Both the position numbers and the translations under genes were made by a program. Positions 43,601 through 57,000 of a stretch of 64,000 nt of DNA are shown here, one piece after another; position 1 is the stretch's first letter; each line of letters starts with the position of its first letter. This stretch comes from Imbricaverruca yamaguchii (Eukaryota > Arthropoda > Thecostraca > Neoverrucidae): NCBI GenBank assembly GCA_034440575.1, contig JAOTOL010001661.1, positions 3,628,001 to 3,692,000 of the forward strand, read 5' to 3'. The notes beneath the pieces were generated by a model. It saw only the letters and a list, made by a program, of their open reading frames with translations. It was not told where the DNA came from and did not search any database.

Positions 43601-46600
43601 ACACAGACAGTGTACAGGCGACAGGCTGTCCCAGCACACACAGTCAGTGTACAGGCGACAGGCTGTCCCAGCACACACGGTGTACAGGCGACAGGCCGTC
43701 CCAGCACACACAGTCAGTGTACAGGCGACAGGCTGTCCCAGCACACACAGTCAGTGTACAGGCGACAGGCTGTCCCAGCACACACGGTGTACAGGCGACA
43801 GGCTGTCCCAGCACACACAGCCAATGTACAGGCGACAGGCTGTCCCAGCACATACAGACAGTGTACAGGCGACAGGCTGTCCCAGCACACACACGGTGTA
43901 CAGGCGACAGGCTGTCCCAGCACACACAGCCAGTGTACAGGCGACAGGCTGTCCCAGCACACACAGTCAGTGTACAGGCGACAGGCTGTCCCAGCACACA
44001 CAGACAGTGTACAGGCGACAGGCTGTCCCAGCACACACAGTCAGTGTACAGGCGACAGGCTGTCCCAGCACACACAGACAGTGTACAGGCGACAGGCTGT
44101 CCCAGCACACACAGCCAATGTACAGTCGACAGGCTGTCCCAGCACACACAGTGTACAGTCGACAGGCTGTCCCAGCACACACGGTGTACAGGCGACAGGC
44201 TGTCCCAGCACACAGCCAGTGTACAGGCGACAGGCTGTCCCAGCACACACACAGTGTACAGGCGACAGGCTGTCCCAGCACACACAGACAGTGTACAGGC
44301 GACAGGCTGTCCCAGCACACACAGACAGTGTACAGGTCACATATCATCCTAATACACAGACAGTACGGTCACCGACTCCACAGTACACGGGTCACAAGCT
44401 ACCCCAATATACGCAGGCAGTAGTCACAGACTGCCATAGTAAATAGGTCACATGCTACCTCAATGTACACAAGCAGCACAGTCATCGACTATCACAGTGC
44501 ACGGATCACAGGCGATGGCGGTGTGCAGACAGTGCATGTGTTATCAGCTATCCGTGCACAAAACACAGATCGGGTCACAGGCGATGACAGTGTACAGACA
44601 GTACATAGGCTATCAGCTATCCGTGCAAAAAACACAGATCGGGTCACAGGCGATGACAGTGTACAGACAGTACATAGGCTATCAGCTATCCGTGCAAAAA
44701 ACACAGATCGGGTCACAGGCGATGACAGTGTACAGACAGTACATAGGCTATCAGCTATCCGTGCACAAAACAGATCGGTTCGCAGGCGATGACAGTGTAC
44801 AGACAGTACATAGGCTATCAGCTATCCGTGCACAAAACAGATCGGGTCGCAGGCGATGACAGTGTACAGACAGTACATAGGCTATCAGCTATCCGTGCAC
44901 AAAACAGATCGGGTCGCAGGCGATGACAGTGTACAGACAGTACATAGGTTGTCAACTACCCGTGCACAAAACAGATCGGGTCGCAGGCGATGACAGTGTA
45001 CAGACAGTACATAGGCTATCAGCTACCCGTGCACAAAACAGATCGGGTTACACGCGATGAGAGTGTACAGACAGTGCATAGGTTATCAGCTATTCGTGCA
45101 CAAAACAGATCGAGCCACGCGTACAGTGAGCTACTTTTTGAGCCCATATCCCGCCAGATTTTGGGCGAGAGCTGGCCACCGAGAGACTGCGTCCAACCAG
45201 GCTGGACCGTCAGCCCTGTGGCTAGGGTCACGCGCACCTTCTTGTTGCCGCGCTCCTTCTTGGGCGGCGACTCGCGCTCGGTGGGCGCCGTTGGCCGCTC
45301 GGCGGTGTCCCGACTGTCGCTCGGCGTGGCCGGCTCGGTCGGTTCTGGCACCGGCCGCGCCTTCTTCGAGCGCGACTTCTTGGGGCTCTTGTGTGCGCAG
45401 GCCGGACAGTGCCACTTGCCGCGCGGCACCTGATCAGCAGAGCGTGGCGTGACGGGGCGCTCACATCGCAGACATGTCATATCCCACACCGGCCAGTATG
45501 GAAGAGTGCCCTCACATCCGGGTTGTGCTGGCAGCAGTGGGGTTCGAGTGGGGTGGGTGGCCAACCTTACAAGGGTGACTACACCGTAAACAAGAGGGCA
45601 CGACACTCAGCGCATTACCAGGGATATTGCTACAGCAGGTACTCAATCAGGATCTGATACAACTGTACTCGTTTGCGTTCAGCCCATCACGTGTCGCGGA
45701 CAAAATAGGCCAGGTTTATATTCACGTGACCTTGTACACGGGGATTGATGGAAGCAAACGAATAAAGCTGTGGAATGAATGGAAGGGCACGAGCTGACAA
45801 ATCACTTCAGATCGTATCTGCCTGGTGAGCAGTCCGCTGAAATTATTCAGCGTGCATGAAATATTGAACACAACTAGCCAGGTCACAAAATACCAAAAGC
45901 AAACACGTTCCACCACAACTCTAACTCAGCCCCGGAATAGCTACACATGCACCCTACAGCCTACACCCACCCACCCAAATGGCACACTGACGCATGTTAC
46001 ACACGACTAATTGCCAACGCATTAGCTCTGAGTAAACAACTCTCGTCTTTTTACGACGCAACCGGTGGCCATTACTGCCGACACAAGTTGCATTAAAACA
46101 ACGTGGTCAGGCGCACAGGCACTCAGCACCCGCCGTTCTCAGGCGTATGAATTCGGCCTTCATTCGAACCTTACCGGTGGGTACACCCAATCAACGCGAT
46201 CGTATGCTGCTGACCCCGGGCACGGTCGACTGTCACTGACCTTTGTCACGTGTGGCGTTACACACTCTGGGTGGAAGGCGCGCGGGCAGCCCTCGCACAG
46301 CAGCACTTTGCCCTCGCCCTTGCCACAGACGACACACGCCCGCTCGCCAGTCGCCTTGTTGACACACTCGTAACAGTACCTGCAGCGACAGGCGGGGACG
46401 GGGGTTAATGTCAAGGTAACGCCAGTGCACGCTTGGGTACGGTGAGAGCAGATCAGGGCCTGCCGATTGTCTGCGTACCAGGAATGTGTAACATGAACGT
46501 CGCACGGGTGTCGGGTATGTGTCAGATTAGTGACGGTGAACGGGGCGCTGCCTTCCAGCTGCTGCTGCAACTCCATATCCGCGCTGGACAATCCCCTGGT

Positions 46601-49600
46601 CTTCTCCCAGATCCGCTACTGTATTTCTGTGTACGGCAACGGAACCTATTTTTATTAACCTATTTTAGAGGTAGGGGTAGACATTTTTCGTTCCGAATAT
46701 TGGTCATTCTACCCTTTTTGGACGTAATATGATCAAATTGTGTGAGGAAAAAAAATTGTGGAAAAACTTTTCTGCGAAACCCATCATTACCGACATTTTT
46801 CCGTTTTACCCTTATATAAGCTCCACCATGAATTTGGCAAAAAATTCAGATATTCCAGTTTCGGTGAGAGCTAATTTTTGGTTTTATTGACAACGCAGAC
46901 CCAAATCTGGTCTTAGTGTGCTTAAGTTTGAAATCTCTGAAAAATCGCGTATGAAACGGATATATAACGGATATATAGCGAATATATATGTCTTATATAT
47001 AATATCGGATATACTTTTAGGTAATGTCTGCTGTTTCTTCATCGACTATCTCCTTCGTTCTCGGCTCTAAGATGCCATGTGTTTCGGAATGTGTGGAGGC
47101 CGTGCATTGCCACGCGCCTGGCGGCTCCCCTAAGCAGAAGAATGAGACGGGCCTCCAGCGCGCGAAGATCCACGCTTTCGTGTTCGCCCTTCACGAGCTG
47201 TGGTGTTCGGCCCTCGGGATTGAGTTCGTTACGACGCACAAAGTCATCGCGGACAGGTTGCGGAGGGAACACGTCGTGCACTTAAACACGGACAACAGCG
47301 TACGGACAACAGTGTCAGTCGCAGAGCGCGCGTGGCGAGTGGCGGCGCAGCCACATCATCTCCAATGCATTCCGCACTGATGCCCACCCGAAGAACTTCG
47401 CGCATGACGAGCGCGTCTTCTTTGCCAACCAGCAGCTGCCGTATCGGCCGGGGTGCGTCACGGACAAGGTCGACGACGAGTATACCACGACTCCGGTGGT
47501 CAGCAAGGACACGATGACGTTCGCAGACGCCGCCAGGGACACTCGCGACGAGCAGCGACTGCTCCGGTCGGGTTTCGCGCGCGACGAAGTACCGCGTGAT
47601 TCAGGCGGAGGCCGCTGATGTGGTGCATTCGCCACGACCGCCAATTCGTGCTGGGTCGCGCAACTGCACCGACGGGAGCAAGACCGCCATCGCCGTCGTG
47701 TCGGCGAGGTGCGGCATTTCCGTGCCGAAGGCCCGTGTGGCGGTGCAGGCGGCATACACACATGTACGGCCACACGTACCACCTGTCTAAGCCGAGCTCC
47801 GCCGACGAGCCTCCTCCTCCGAAGAAAGCGCTGTGCCAGCCGCCGGTGTCTGCGGACGAGTACGCGGATTACAAGTTCGTCCTGCCGTCCGCGCGGACTG
47901 TGACTGAGTTCAAGCTGTCACAGGGGGCGCAGGAAGAGCCGAACGCAGCCGAAGCTCTGTGTACGTTGCCTGACGACGTTCGGGTGACCGTCCACTATGA
48001 CACGACATCGCGCAACATCGCCGGCGAATGGCCGTCGCTCATTCTCGTGTTCAGCGACGCCCAACGATTCCGTCTGCGCTCGCTCTTCTTTGCTTACAAG
48101 GGCCGCCCGAACAGCGTCCGCTTGTCCGTGGAGTAATTCGAGCGACTCCTCGCGGCAGCGTCGACGAGCGCTACCGAAGTTGTCACTGCACAGTCACTGT
48201 GGCGCCACGTGTCAAATGTGATGATCGACGCCGCGAGTAAGTACCTCGCGTTCGAGAAGGTGTCGGCAGCACTTCAGACCGATCACGTGCCGCACTATTT
48301 GCTGTGCAAGGCAAACACCGTGGAGGCCCTTGGTGTCTGGAATCTGCGCGTGCTCTCGTCGCTGGAGCAGGAAGTCAAGTTGCGGCAGAATATCGAGGCT
48401 GTCGGCCCCGCGTTGCGATCGTTCTTCCGCGGCCGTCCGGCGGTCGTCGTCGCGGGCATCGTGGCGCTGCTCAAGCTGATCACGCACGACAAGAGCGCCG
48501 CGTCGACTTCACTTGCCGACGAATTCGACTTGTTCTGCGAGTCGGAAGGCGTGGTCAAACACATGGTGCTCTACCACGAGCGGTGCTTCACAAAGCTACG
48601 CTTCTGCGTCGCTGGTGCACGCAATGCCGCTGCTGCGCAAGTTGGTTGCAGAGACGGGTCGCAAGAACCTCTTGGTGAAGGCGTGCAATCTGTACTTGGG
48701 AGTGCGAGGTCTTCGAGATTGAGCTGCGCGTGCTGGCATACTTCACCCACATGGTGACGCTGCCCCTGCACAACTGCATCGAGCAGTGCTCACAGGTCTA
48801 TCTGCCCAAGCTCCTGCCGCAGCTGCACGTAGATCTCGCCCAAGGCACGATGGATACACTGCAACAGTGGCGCGTCACGTACCACCACGTGCCGGTGGAG
48901 CCGCCGTGGACTATCCCGGAGCACAAAGTGATCAAGCAGATGTGCGCCGACGCCAGTCGTACTGTGAAGCTGCGGTGCGGCCGCGAGTACGGCTTCGCAG
49001 CCGACAACGAGGCGCCGCCGCGCGCCGCACAGCTCCACTTGCTGCCAGAGCTAGAGTTGGCGAAGATGCCAACACATAACATCGACGCCGAGCACAACTT
49101 GCGACAGCCGAGCGCAAGTTCAGCCATCTCGCAATGGTTGCGAAGTTCCGCAACAATAACTTCTCGGCGAAGGGAATTCGGATAGATATGACGCTGTACC
49201 AGTCGGAGGTCCAGACCGTCGACCGCGTCACTATCGCCATCAAGTCGGTCCTTGCCAAGCGCGAGTCGTGGACAGCCGAGCAGCGTGCACTCTTGCGCGA
49301 GCCGCCGCAGCGCAAGTTGGCCACCAGCCAGCGTCTGCGCGACTACATGCATCGCCTCCTCATTGATTGCAAGCGCTGGGGCGGCCCGAGCTCGTTGGTT
49401 GACGAGCTGTAGGTGGCTCTTCGCGGCAACTCGGACATCGACGAGCGGCTCGTTCGAACCGAGCTCTCTTTCTACAAACATTCCCACTCGGCAGACGTCG
49501 CGGTGCGATCGGAACTGTTTAAGCTCGTGCGAGTGTCGCACACCGAACGGTTCTAGATCTTGTGCGTGTTTCCGAGCGACGACACACACGAGGCCAGCGA

Positions 49601-52600
49601 CGCCACATCGATCGCGAACTTGCCGACGAATGCTGAGCTGGCCGCGACGCTGCGTCCGCCGGGGGAGGCTACGGCAGCCGGAAACGGCGACCGCGCTGAC
49701 GCTGCGACCGGCACGTCCGCGCCTGAGCTGATGGTGCTGTCGGTCGTGATGTGGGAGATGGCGGCAGACTGCGTCGCTTGGTTCCTGTGCTACACGAAGG
49801 AGGTCCGCGAGGATGGGAGCATTGTCGTCGAGCACCTGGAACGGCTATACAAGAAGTCCGACAAACTGGCGACACACGGTCGTTGAGGACGTCCAAGTCG
49901 CCCGGCCAGGGCAGCTCGTCCAGTGCTCACTTGAGGGCGAGTGGTCGTACGCCGATCCTCTAGCAACTGGGCTCACCGCGACGAACTGCGAGTCTATCGC
50001 CAAAGTTTTTGTCGCCACTGTCTTGAAAATGTGACCCTAGAGAGTGAATGGAGGTGAGACTGGTCGAGAAATTGTGTAGTTGGATAATTTTTGTAATACA
50101 TTTTGTGGACTGAAAATACTATTTTTGAGATCCTTACAGTCCATTTAGTGGGGGTTCAAACTTCAAGTTGGCCATATCTGACTGATTGGGAGATATATCG
50201 TGCTCAAATCTAATTGGTCGAGAAATTGGGTACTTACCCAACCAAATATTTTTTTTAAATCCTTATAATCGATTTGGTGGTGGTAGGTAACTTCAAATTT
50301 GCCATATCTGGCTTTGTTTGGGAGATATATCGTGCTCTAAATCTGATTAAAGGCATGACCAAATTGGTATTGGAGGTCTGATTGTGCGAGATATGACCAA
50401 ATGGCAGCGAAAAAAAAACATGGAATCCGCCATGCACGAGCGCAATTGCAAAAGCTGACTCAATACCCACGACCTCTACCTGTATCACATTAAAAAGAAG
50501 TATGAATTACTCAGCAAAAGATACTTTTGCCCGCAAAAAGTTTGGCAATGTTTCTGATCTGCTGAGGAGACTGGGCTGGATTGGCACGGAGAACCTAGCC
50601 AAGTACCACATCGTGTGCCTCGAGCACAAGGTGCGCCATCATGGAGAGCCGGAATCACTGGCTCATGGTTTCACCACCTTGTCTGAGATTCATGACCGAA
50701 CCACCCATCAGGACCATCACCTGTATATCCACCAGACTCGCGCGGAGATCGGAGAGACAATTTAGCTGCAGATAGCGCCACTGCTGTACAGCTGATGATG
50801 CGGCTTCCGTGCCGATCCTCAGCTGCCAACTACGGGGGCACCTATCTGACGTGCAGCCTCAGCAGGACTGATTTGCTACTCGACCTGTTGTATTTTATTA
50901 TGATATGGATGACCGATAAACTGTTAAACTGTTTTACTATGACCACAGGTTTAACTGTTTTGTGACTTTGACCTTTCCTGCCCTGTTGCTTTATCATATA
51001 AACGCGAGGTTGTAATAGCCACAAGTCTTAACTACCTAAATACGTCTGTATCTGTGGTGGCTTGTTTGTTATTTGGGCTTTAGGGCGCGTCGACAATTAT
51101 GGCCATATTACGCCCACCTGTGGTGGCTTCAAAACATCCTGGGGAACACCTTATATTAATCCCAAATAATGGTTACAGCTTCCATATTGCATGAAACCGA
51201 AGAAGGTATCTTCACCGGCATACGGGAGGCTGTTGCCACAACTCACCAGTCGCCGTCTGGGATGGCATCCATAGCCGGCTTAAAGCAGTACGTGTGGTAG
51301 CCTTTGTCGCAGCCATCACACAACAGCAGCTTCTCCTCGTGGTCACCGCTTGTGCAGAACTGACAGTTCTGTCGGAGGAGTGTGTGGTCAGCTGGAGTGA
51401 CGAGCCCGTTGGGCTACATCAGAGAATCGGGCTACGTCTTGATCCAACTCGAGCTGCCACCTGTGCCTAGATCAGAGACACGGTGGCTGCAAAAGATAAA
51501 TACCACCACCGGGACCTGTAAATTACTTATTAAGAGCGAGACTGTTCATCTACTTACAAACAAAAGAAACCCGAGCAACTCGTCCCCGCCAAAACACTTA
51601 TGAGGTGCTTAGACGTGTCCGAGGACCACATGGCATGCACGAATATGTAGTCATTCGTATCAGTTGGTATTTTTGTGTACTGGGTTTTATCCAATCTAGT
51701 TTTTCCCCGCTCCATTTCATATTGGGTAATGTTTCGAGTTATCAGGCTGTTGTGCAGTCATGTTTTAGCCGGCGTTTACTACGTGGAATGAGCGTCGCAC
51801 GCCGTGTTCTACTCCGTTCAATGCACTATATTGAGTCTGCTTCAAGCAAGCATTGCGTATCGTAGTTGAGAACTTTGCTTCGATTAAAAAAAAACTGTAT
51901 TAGGTGTAGCATACGCCATGGTGATCTCGCTGTAACCATACACAATCTAAAACATAGATTATATCGCATTGAGTAGATACCTTTATGAAGCTAAACTCTT
52001 TAACTGAGTGTCATGTGTGGCTAACTTAGAATACTTTTCAATGCCCAGTTGAATGTTGATCAGTACAGTGTTGCATCCCCAGCTACTCACGGCCTTCATG
52101 ATGGACTTGTCCCAAGCGACCGACATTTCAAGCGCGTACAGGCACATGGACACCTGTGCGGCAGTGGTGGTGCGGGGTAGAGCGTCCCGCCACACCAGCA
52201 ACGCGCGTGGGATGGTGTTATTCTCCTCGGTGCCCAGGTTGGAGAGGCTGAGATCGGCGCCCTTGCTGGTGCCCAGCGGCGGCTTCAGGTAGCGCCGCTC
52301 CACATTCAGCTCCAGGTCGCAGAGTCGGTCGCGCGCGCTCGCCACTGGGTCCAGCAGGCCCGACTCAGGCGCACAGGACGGCGCGAACAGCGACCGGTCG
52401 CCAGAAGTGCGCGGGGGCAGCCGCCAGGTCTGAGGGTGGAGCCGACACCAGTCACGCGCCTGTCCCGTCCAGGACGGGTGAGCACAGTCGCCAGACAACT
52501 GCCAGTGCCGCTCGCCGTCACCCCTCCCCACTTGCCCATTATTCAACCAATCCGCATACCAGACGTCGGTCTCCTGATTTAGTGTTGAACTTCATTGTCA

Positions 52601-53935
52601 CCAGTCGTACACGTCAGTCCCATGTCTGCAAAGCAGCACACACGGCAGCACAAGTTTCGCTAACCCTTCGCCGGTATAGATTTCGAGTAGAGCATCGAGA
52701 TTACACCCAGCCTGATCATCCTACTTCCCATCCATCTATAGTGGTGGTCACCGATATACCAGAGTCCCTGCCACGAACGCCAGGTAATGTACGGTCCTCA
52801 GCTCAGCACACCAGCCTCAAAGTTCGCTTCCAACTTTATAGGCCAGCTCGCTGTGCATCTTCGGTCAGTTTTGCACTTTGTTCCCCAGCTCAGAGCCGCG
52901 ATCGCAACCTTACCTTGACTTGCATACTGGCTTGAGCGATGCGCTCCTCGAGATTCTCGACGTGCTCCAACAGGTACATTTCGACGTTGAGCGCCACGTC
53001 CCGCCGGTACGAACCGGGCGCATCCGGCGGAGGTACGGAAACTGTCTCGGCCGCATCCTCCGTCACAGGGAGACTCACTTCGTCAGGACGGCCCTGCCAC
53101 CAGTCAGGTTATCGTCATCACGCTCTACACGCAGGGTGGATTACCGGCCTCACACATCAACAGCAAAATAACCGTTAAGTTGCACGAATGGGACAGGCCG
53201 CCATTAGCACACGATATAAACAGGTCAATCATACAAAAGCGCACGTGCAACCATACAATCTACACTCATAAATCATACAGAGGCACTAACTGGTTACAAT
53301 TGTGGATCGAGAATCCCTTAAACACAAATAACGAACCAAACCGAAAAGACTGGACGGTTCACCATCATCTCACCATAATACGGAAAAAGCGCCATCCTCA
53401 TGCTGCACAAGTTGGACAGGTCCCGTCACTACATGGCACGAACGGAACAGGTGACCGTTATCACACAGTACACACGGGGTAGGTCAACGTCATCACACAG
53501 TACAAACGGGACAGCTCCCGTCGCCACACAGTACAAACGGGGCGTGTCACCGTCATCACAGTACAAACTGGGCGTGTCACCGTCATCACACAGTACAAAC
53601 TGGGCGTGTCACCGTCATCACACAGTACAAATGGGGCGTGTCACCGTCATCATACAGTACAAACGGGGCGTGTCACCGTCATCATACAGTACAAACGGGG
53701 CGTGTCACCGTCATCATACAGTGCAAACGGGGCGTGTCACCGTCGCCACACAGTACAAACGGGGCGTGTCACCGTCATCACACAGCACAAACGGGGCAGA
53801 AGGAACGTGTCACCGTCGTGTCACCGTCATCACATGATGCAGAAGGAACAGGTCACCGTCATGACCGTCAGCCGTGACCGTCAACTCCTTTGATTATATA
53901 GCTTCGCGAATCTCACTCGCTGATTGGAAGCAGGC

Positions 53936-54010
<75 letters not shown>

Positions 54011-57000
54011 AGGGAGCATGCGATATTTAACCTGCAGCAGAATGTAAGCACACATTCATATATCAGGAAGTTCGAAATAATTGCAAGCATAAGGAAGCTC
54101 GATGGTCAGATTAGCGACTTAATTTCAACTACAGCGTATCTGATTATACTGTCATCGTGCTTAAGACACGACAGTGGTACACAAAAAACAAGATTTTCCC
54201 ATTCAAAAGTGACGGATTCACAAACACTTGTGGTGTGTGCACATATGCCAAAAACAACCAGCGCAGCATGAAGTGAGCCGGCCCCACACCACTCACGTAT
54301 GAGGGAAGCATACAATAATAATACACTTACCGCAGACCATTCCACTGGCGTGCAATGATCTGTTCATCAAAACCATACATAGCCCAGACGGAGCCGTATG
54401 GAAGTCTAAATATAAGCCCAGTACGCGAGTACAAACCATGCCTAGAAGCCCAACCACATAAACCCGGAAGGTTACGGTGAAGGTGACGACTTACCCTTAT
54501 TCGATTTTTCTCTGTTTGCTACGAACATGAGACACAATGTCAGTTTAATGGGAAATTTGGTGACAATTTCAGCGACATACGGAACCAATGTCGCATTCCA
54601 CGATGGTACGTGTCCATTACAAACCACAAGGTGGGAATAAATATATTATCGGTACCACGAGAATCTATTCCGACATCCCATTCAGACGTACGTGGTTCAA
54701 CATACATTCGATGTTCTGCTACCTGCTTCTACGACCTACTATCCTGTCAGCTTTAAGCAGTCAATAAATACAATAGCCAGTAGGTCTTCTCCGGAAGTCG
54801 GGTGGGTGCTAGTTGCTCGATCCAAGTGGTTAGTAAAGTGAAGTAGTAATGGGTGCTATGAGATGCACCATAAATGTTACATAGCATGTGCTGGGTGCGT
54901 AGTCCGGAGCTGAAAACTTACCATGGAGCACGCCTCCATTATGGCATCCTTGCAGGTGATTAGCCTGTTTTTGAGCGACCTCTCGCGGATGCCTCTGCTG
55001 TGCAGGGCTCCAATCAACTCGTCGATTTGCGCCGGATCGGTGATCCTCCACCAGCCAACTTTACAATCTGCACAATGACGCTCCAGATATAGGCTTTACA
55101 ATCCACAGGAAGCGCATGCAATCTGTACCATTAGTTAGTTAGTTAGTTATTGGTATTACGACACATCGACCGTTGAGTCATGTAGCGTCGCCAATCTCTC
55201 ACGCCGATTGGTCGCGGGCGAAGAGTAGCGACAGGTGAGGTTCGAACCCACAGTCTTTCGATTGTGAGACGAGCATCTTACCCCTAGACCACTCATCCCC
55301 CCAATCTGCACCATGACGCTCTAGTTATAGGCTTTATAATGAACAGGAAGTGCCTGAAATTTGCAAATATGGCGATTAGAAACACTGCAACCAACATAAA
55401 AATCCAAGTTGGACGATGCCAGTAATACGTATGAAACACACACAAACTGTCGGACTTCGACTCTATTCCTGGTGAAGGTCAGTGGCGACGCAATCTAGAT
55501 TCAGCACTCCGGTTCTTGGCGACGCAGATAATATAATAGTGCTAGCCAATGACCCTCTACAACAAATGAAGCCCATCCTAGTTGGTTGGTTATTTGGGCT
55601 TACGGACGCATCGACTGCGTTGGTCATACAGCGCCCATGAAGCCCATCCCAAGCCCACAACGCAAAAGCATCTCACAATTAGAAACCCACACATCGAGCA
55701 TTATGCACAACACGCAATTATACATTTCCAAAAGATGACGGCCTCGCGTCTCGACCTTGCCTATTCCAGTTCTTGGTGCCGTACTGGACGGCCACATATC
55801 CCCCCCCCCCGGAGCGCCACACCGCAGGCGGCGCGTGGTCGTGGCCAACACCCACCTTCCGGTATGGGCCGCAGCTCGGCCGGCTCGTCCGGCTGCGATT
55901 CGTCCTGTGTGTCGTGCTGGTGCTGCGACGAGTGGGCGGGAACCTCAGCCGATAGCCACTCGGCCTCGTCGTCAGACAGCTCGGCGATGGTGGTGAAGTC
56001 GCACGGCTCCTTGGGCAGCACGCTGAACCACAGCTTCTCGGGCGCCTGCAGCGCCTGCAGCAGGTACTGGGACGGCACCAGGCCCAGGCCCGGGATCTGC
56101 ACGGCACCATTTACCTCGCGCAGCGATCCGTTGGCGCCCAGCGACGCCAGGGACGCGTTTAGGTAGCTGATAATGTGCTTGCTGTTGAGCTGCGGGGTGT
56201 ACGTGGGTGTGCTCAGGATTACTGAGGCCTTGGCCGAAGCCGGCACCGGGTTTTCGGCTAGCAGCTTAATGGCGCTCAAACTGTCCTGCACGCAAGGCTT
56301 CCCAGGGATCGATACTGGCTCCGTTTTCACACCGGAGCTGCCCGCAAGCACCGGCTCTGTGCTGGCACAATCATCGCCTGCTTCCGCCGGCTCTGTCGGG
56401 GCAGCGTGACCTGCTGCTGCCGGTTCTGTGTAGGCAACGCCGGCTTTTGTTTCGGCTGGTTCGCTCCCCACGGCGCTATCGGCTGCCTCCGTTGGTTCTG
56501 GCTTTGCGGTGGTTGCATCCATTCCCGACAATTCTTCATGGACGACCGCCTCCATTGGCTCGTCTTCAACACGGAAGTCGTCCGCTTCCGGCGGTCCCAA
56601 ATCGGCTTGTATCCGCATCTCATCAACCAACTCTGCCTTGAGAGGAGCCGGCTCCGCCTTGACGGGAGCTGGCTCCGTCATGTCTGTAGCCGGCTCCACC
56701 TTCACATGCGCCGACTCCATCTTGACCCTGGCCTGCACCGGTTCTGAGTCCCACTGCCGCCTAAGGTGGCCGTCCAAGGCAGCGCAGTCGCCGTTGAGTC
56801 TGGGCGCCACGTCGGACAGGCCGTCGTCCGTGGACGCCGTCGTCGAGCCGCAGTCGCCGTTGGGCAGCCGGTCGGCCGGTGTGCCAGTCACGTCGTCCGG
56901 CTCGACAGTGCTGTCGCGCCCGGTCGCCGAACGACACGCTCTCTTGCTGTCCTGGGCGGCCGGCGAGTCGGCAGTGCGCTTCTCGCCGGCCGTCCGGCGC

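Noticed and set aside
43110..44335. CRISPR-like array of regularly spaced repeats
   Set aside because: Units are contiguous without unique spacers, lie in a eukaryotic intron, and have no cas genes nearby. It is a minisatellite.
43141..44446. Open frames of 359-403 codons on the plus strand and up to 224 codons on the minus strand
   Set aside because: The 37/33-bp minisatellite lacks stops in most frames, and frames are open on both strands at once. This is a repeat artefact.
48798..49835. 345-codon minus-strand frame
   Set aside because: Antisense of the GC-rich transposase-like block. Recognisable motif-like blocks appear only on the plus strand.
55220..55300. Possible tRNA gene on the minus strand with a perfect B box
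   Set aside because: The A and B boxes are good, but no acceptor stem closes the molecule and a SINE tail follows, so it is a tRNA-derived SINE.
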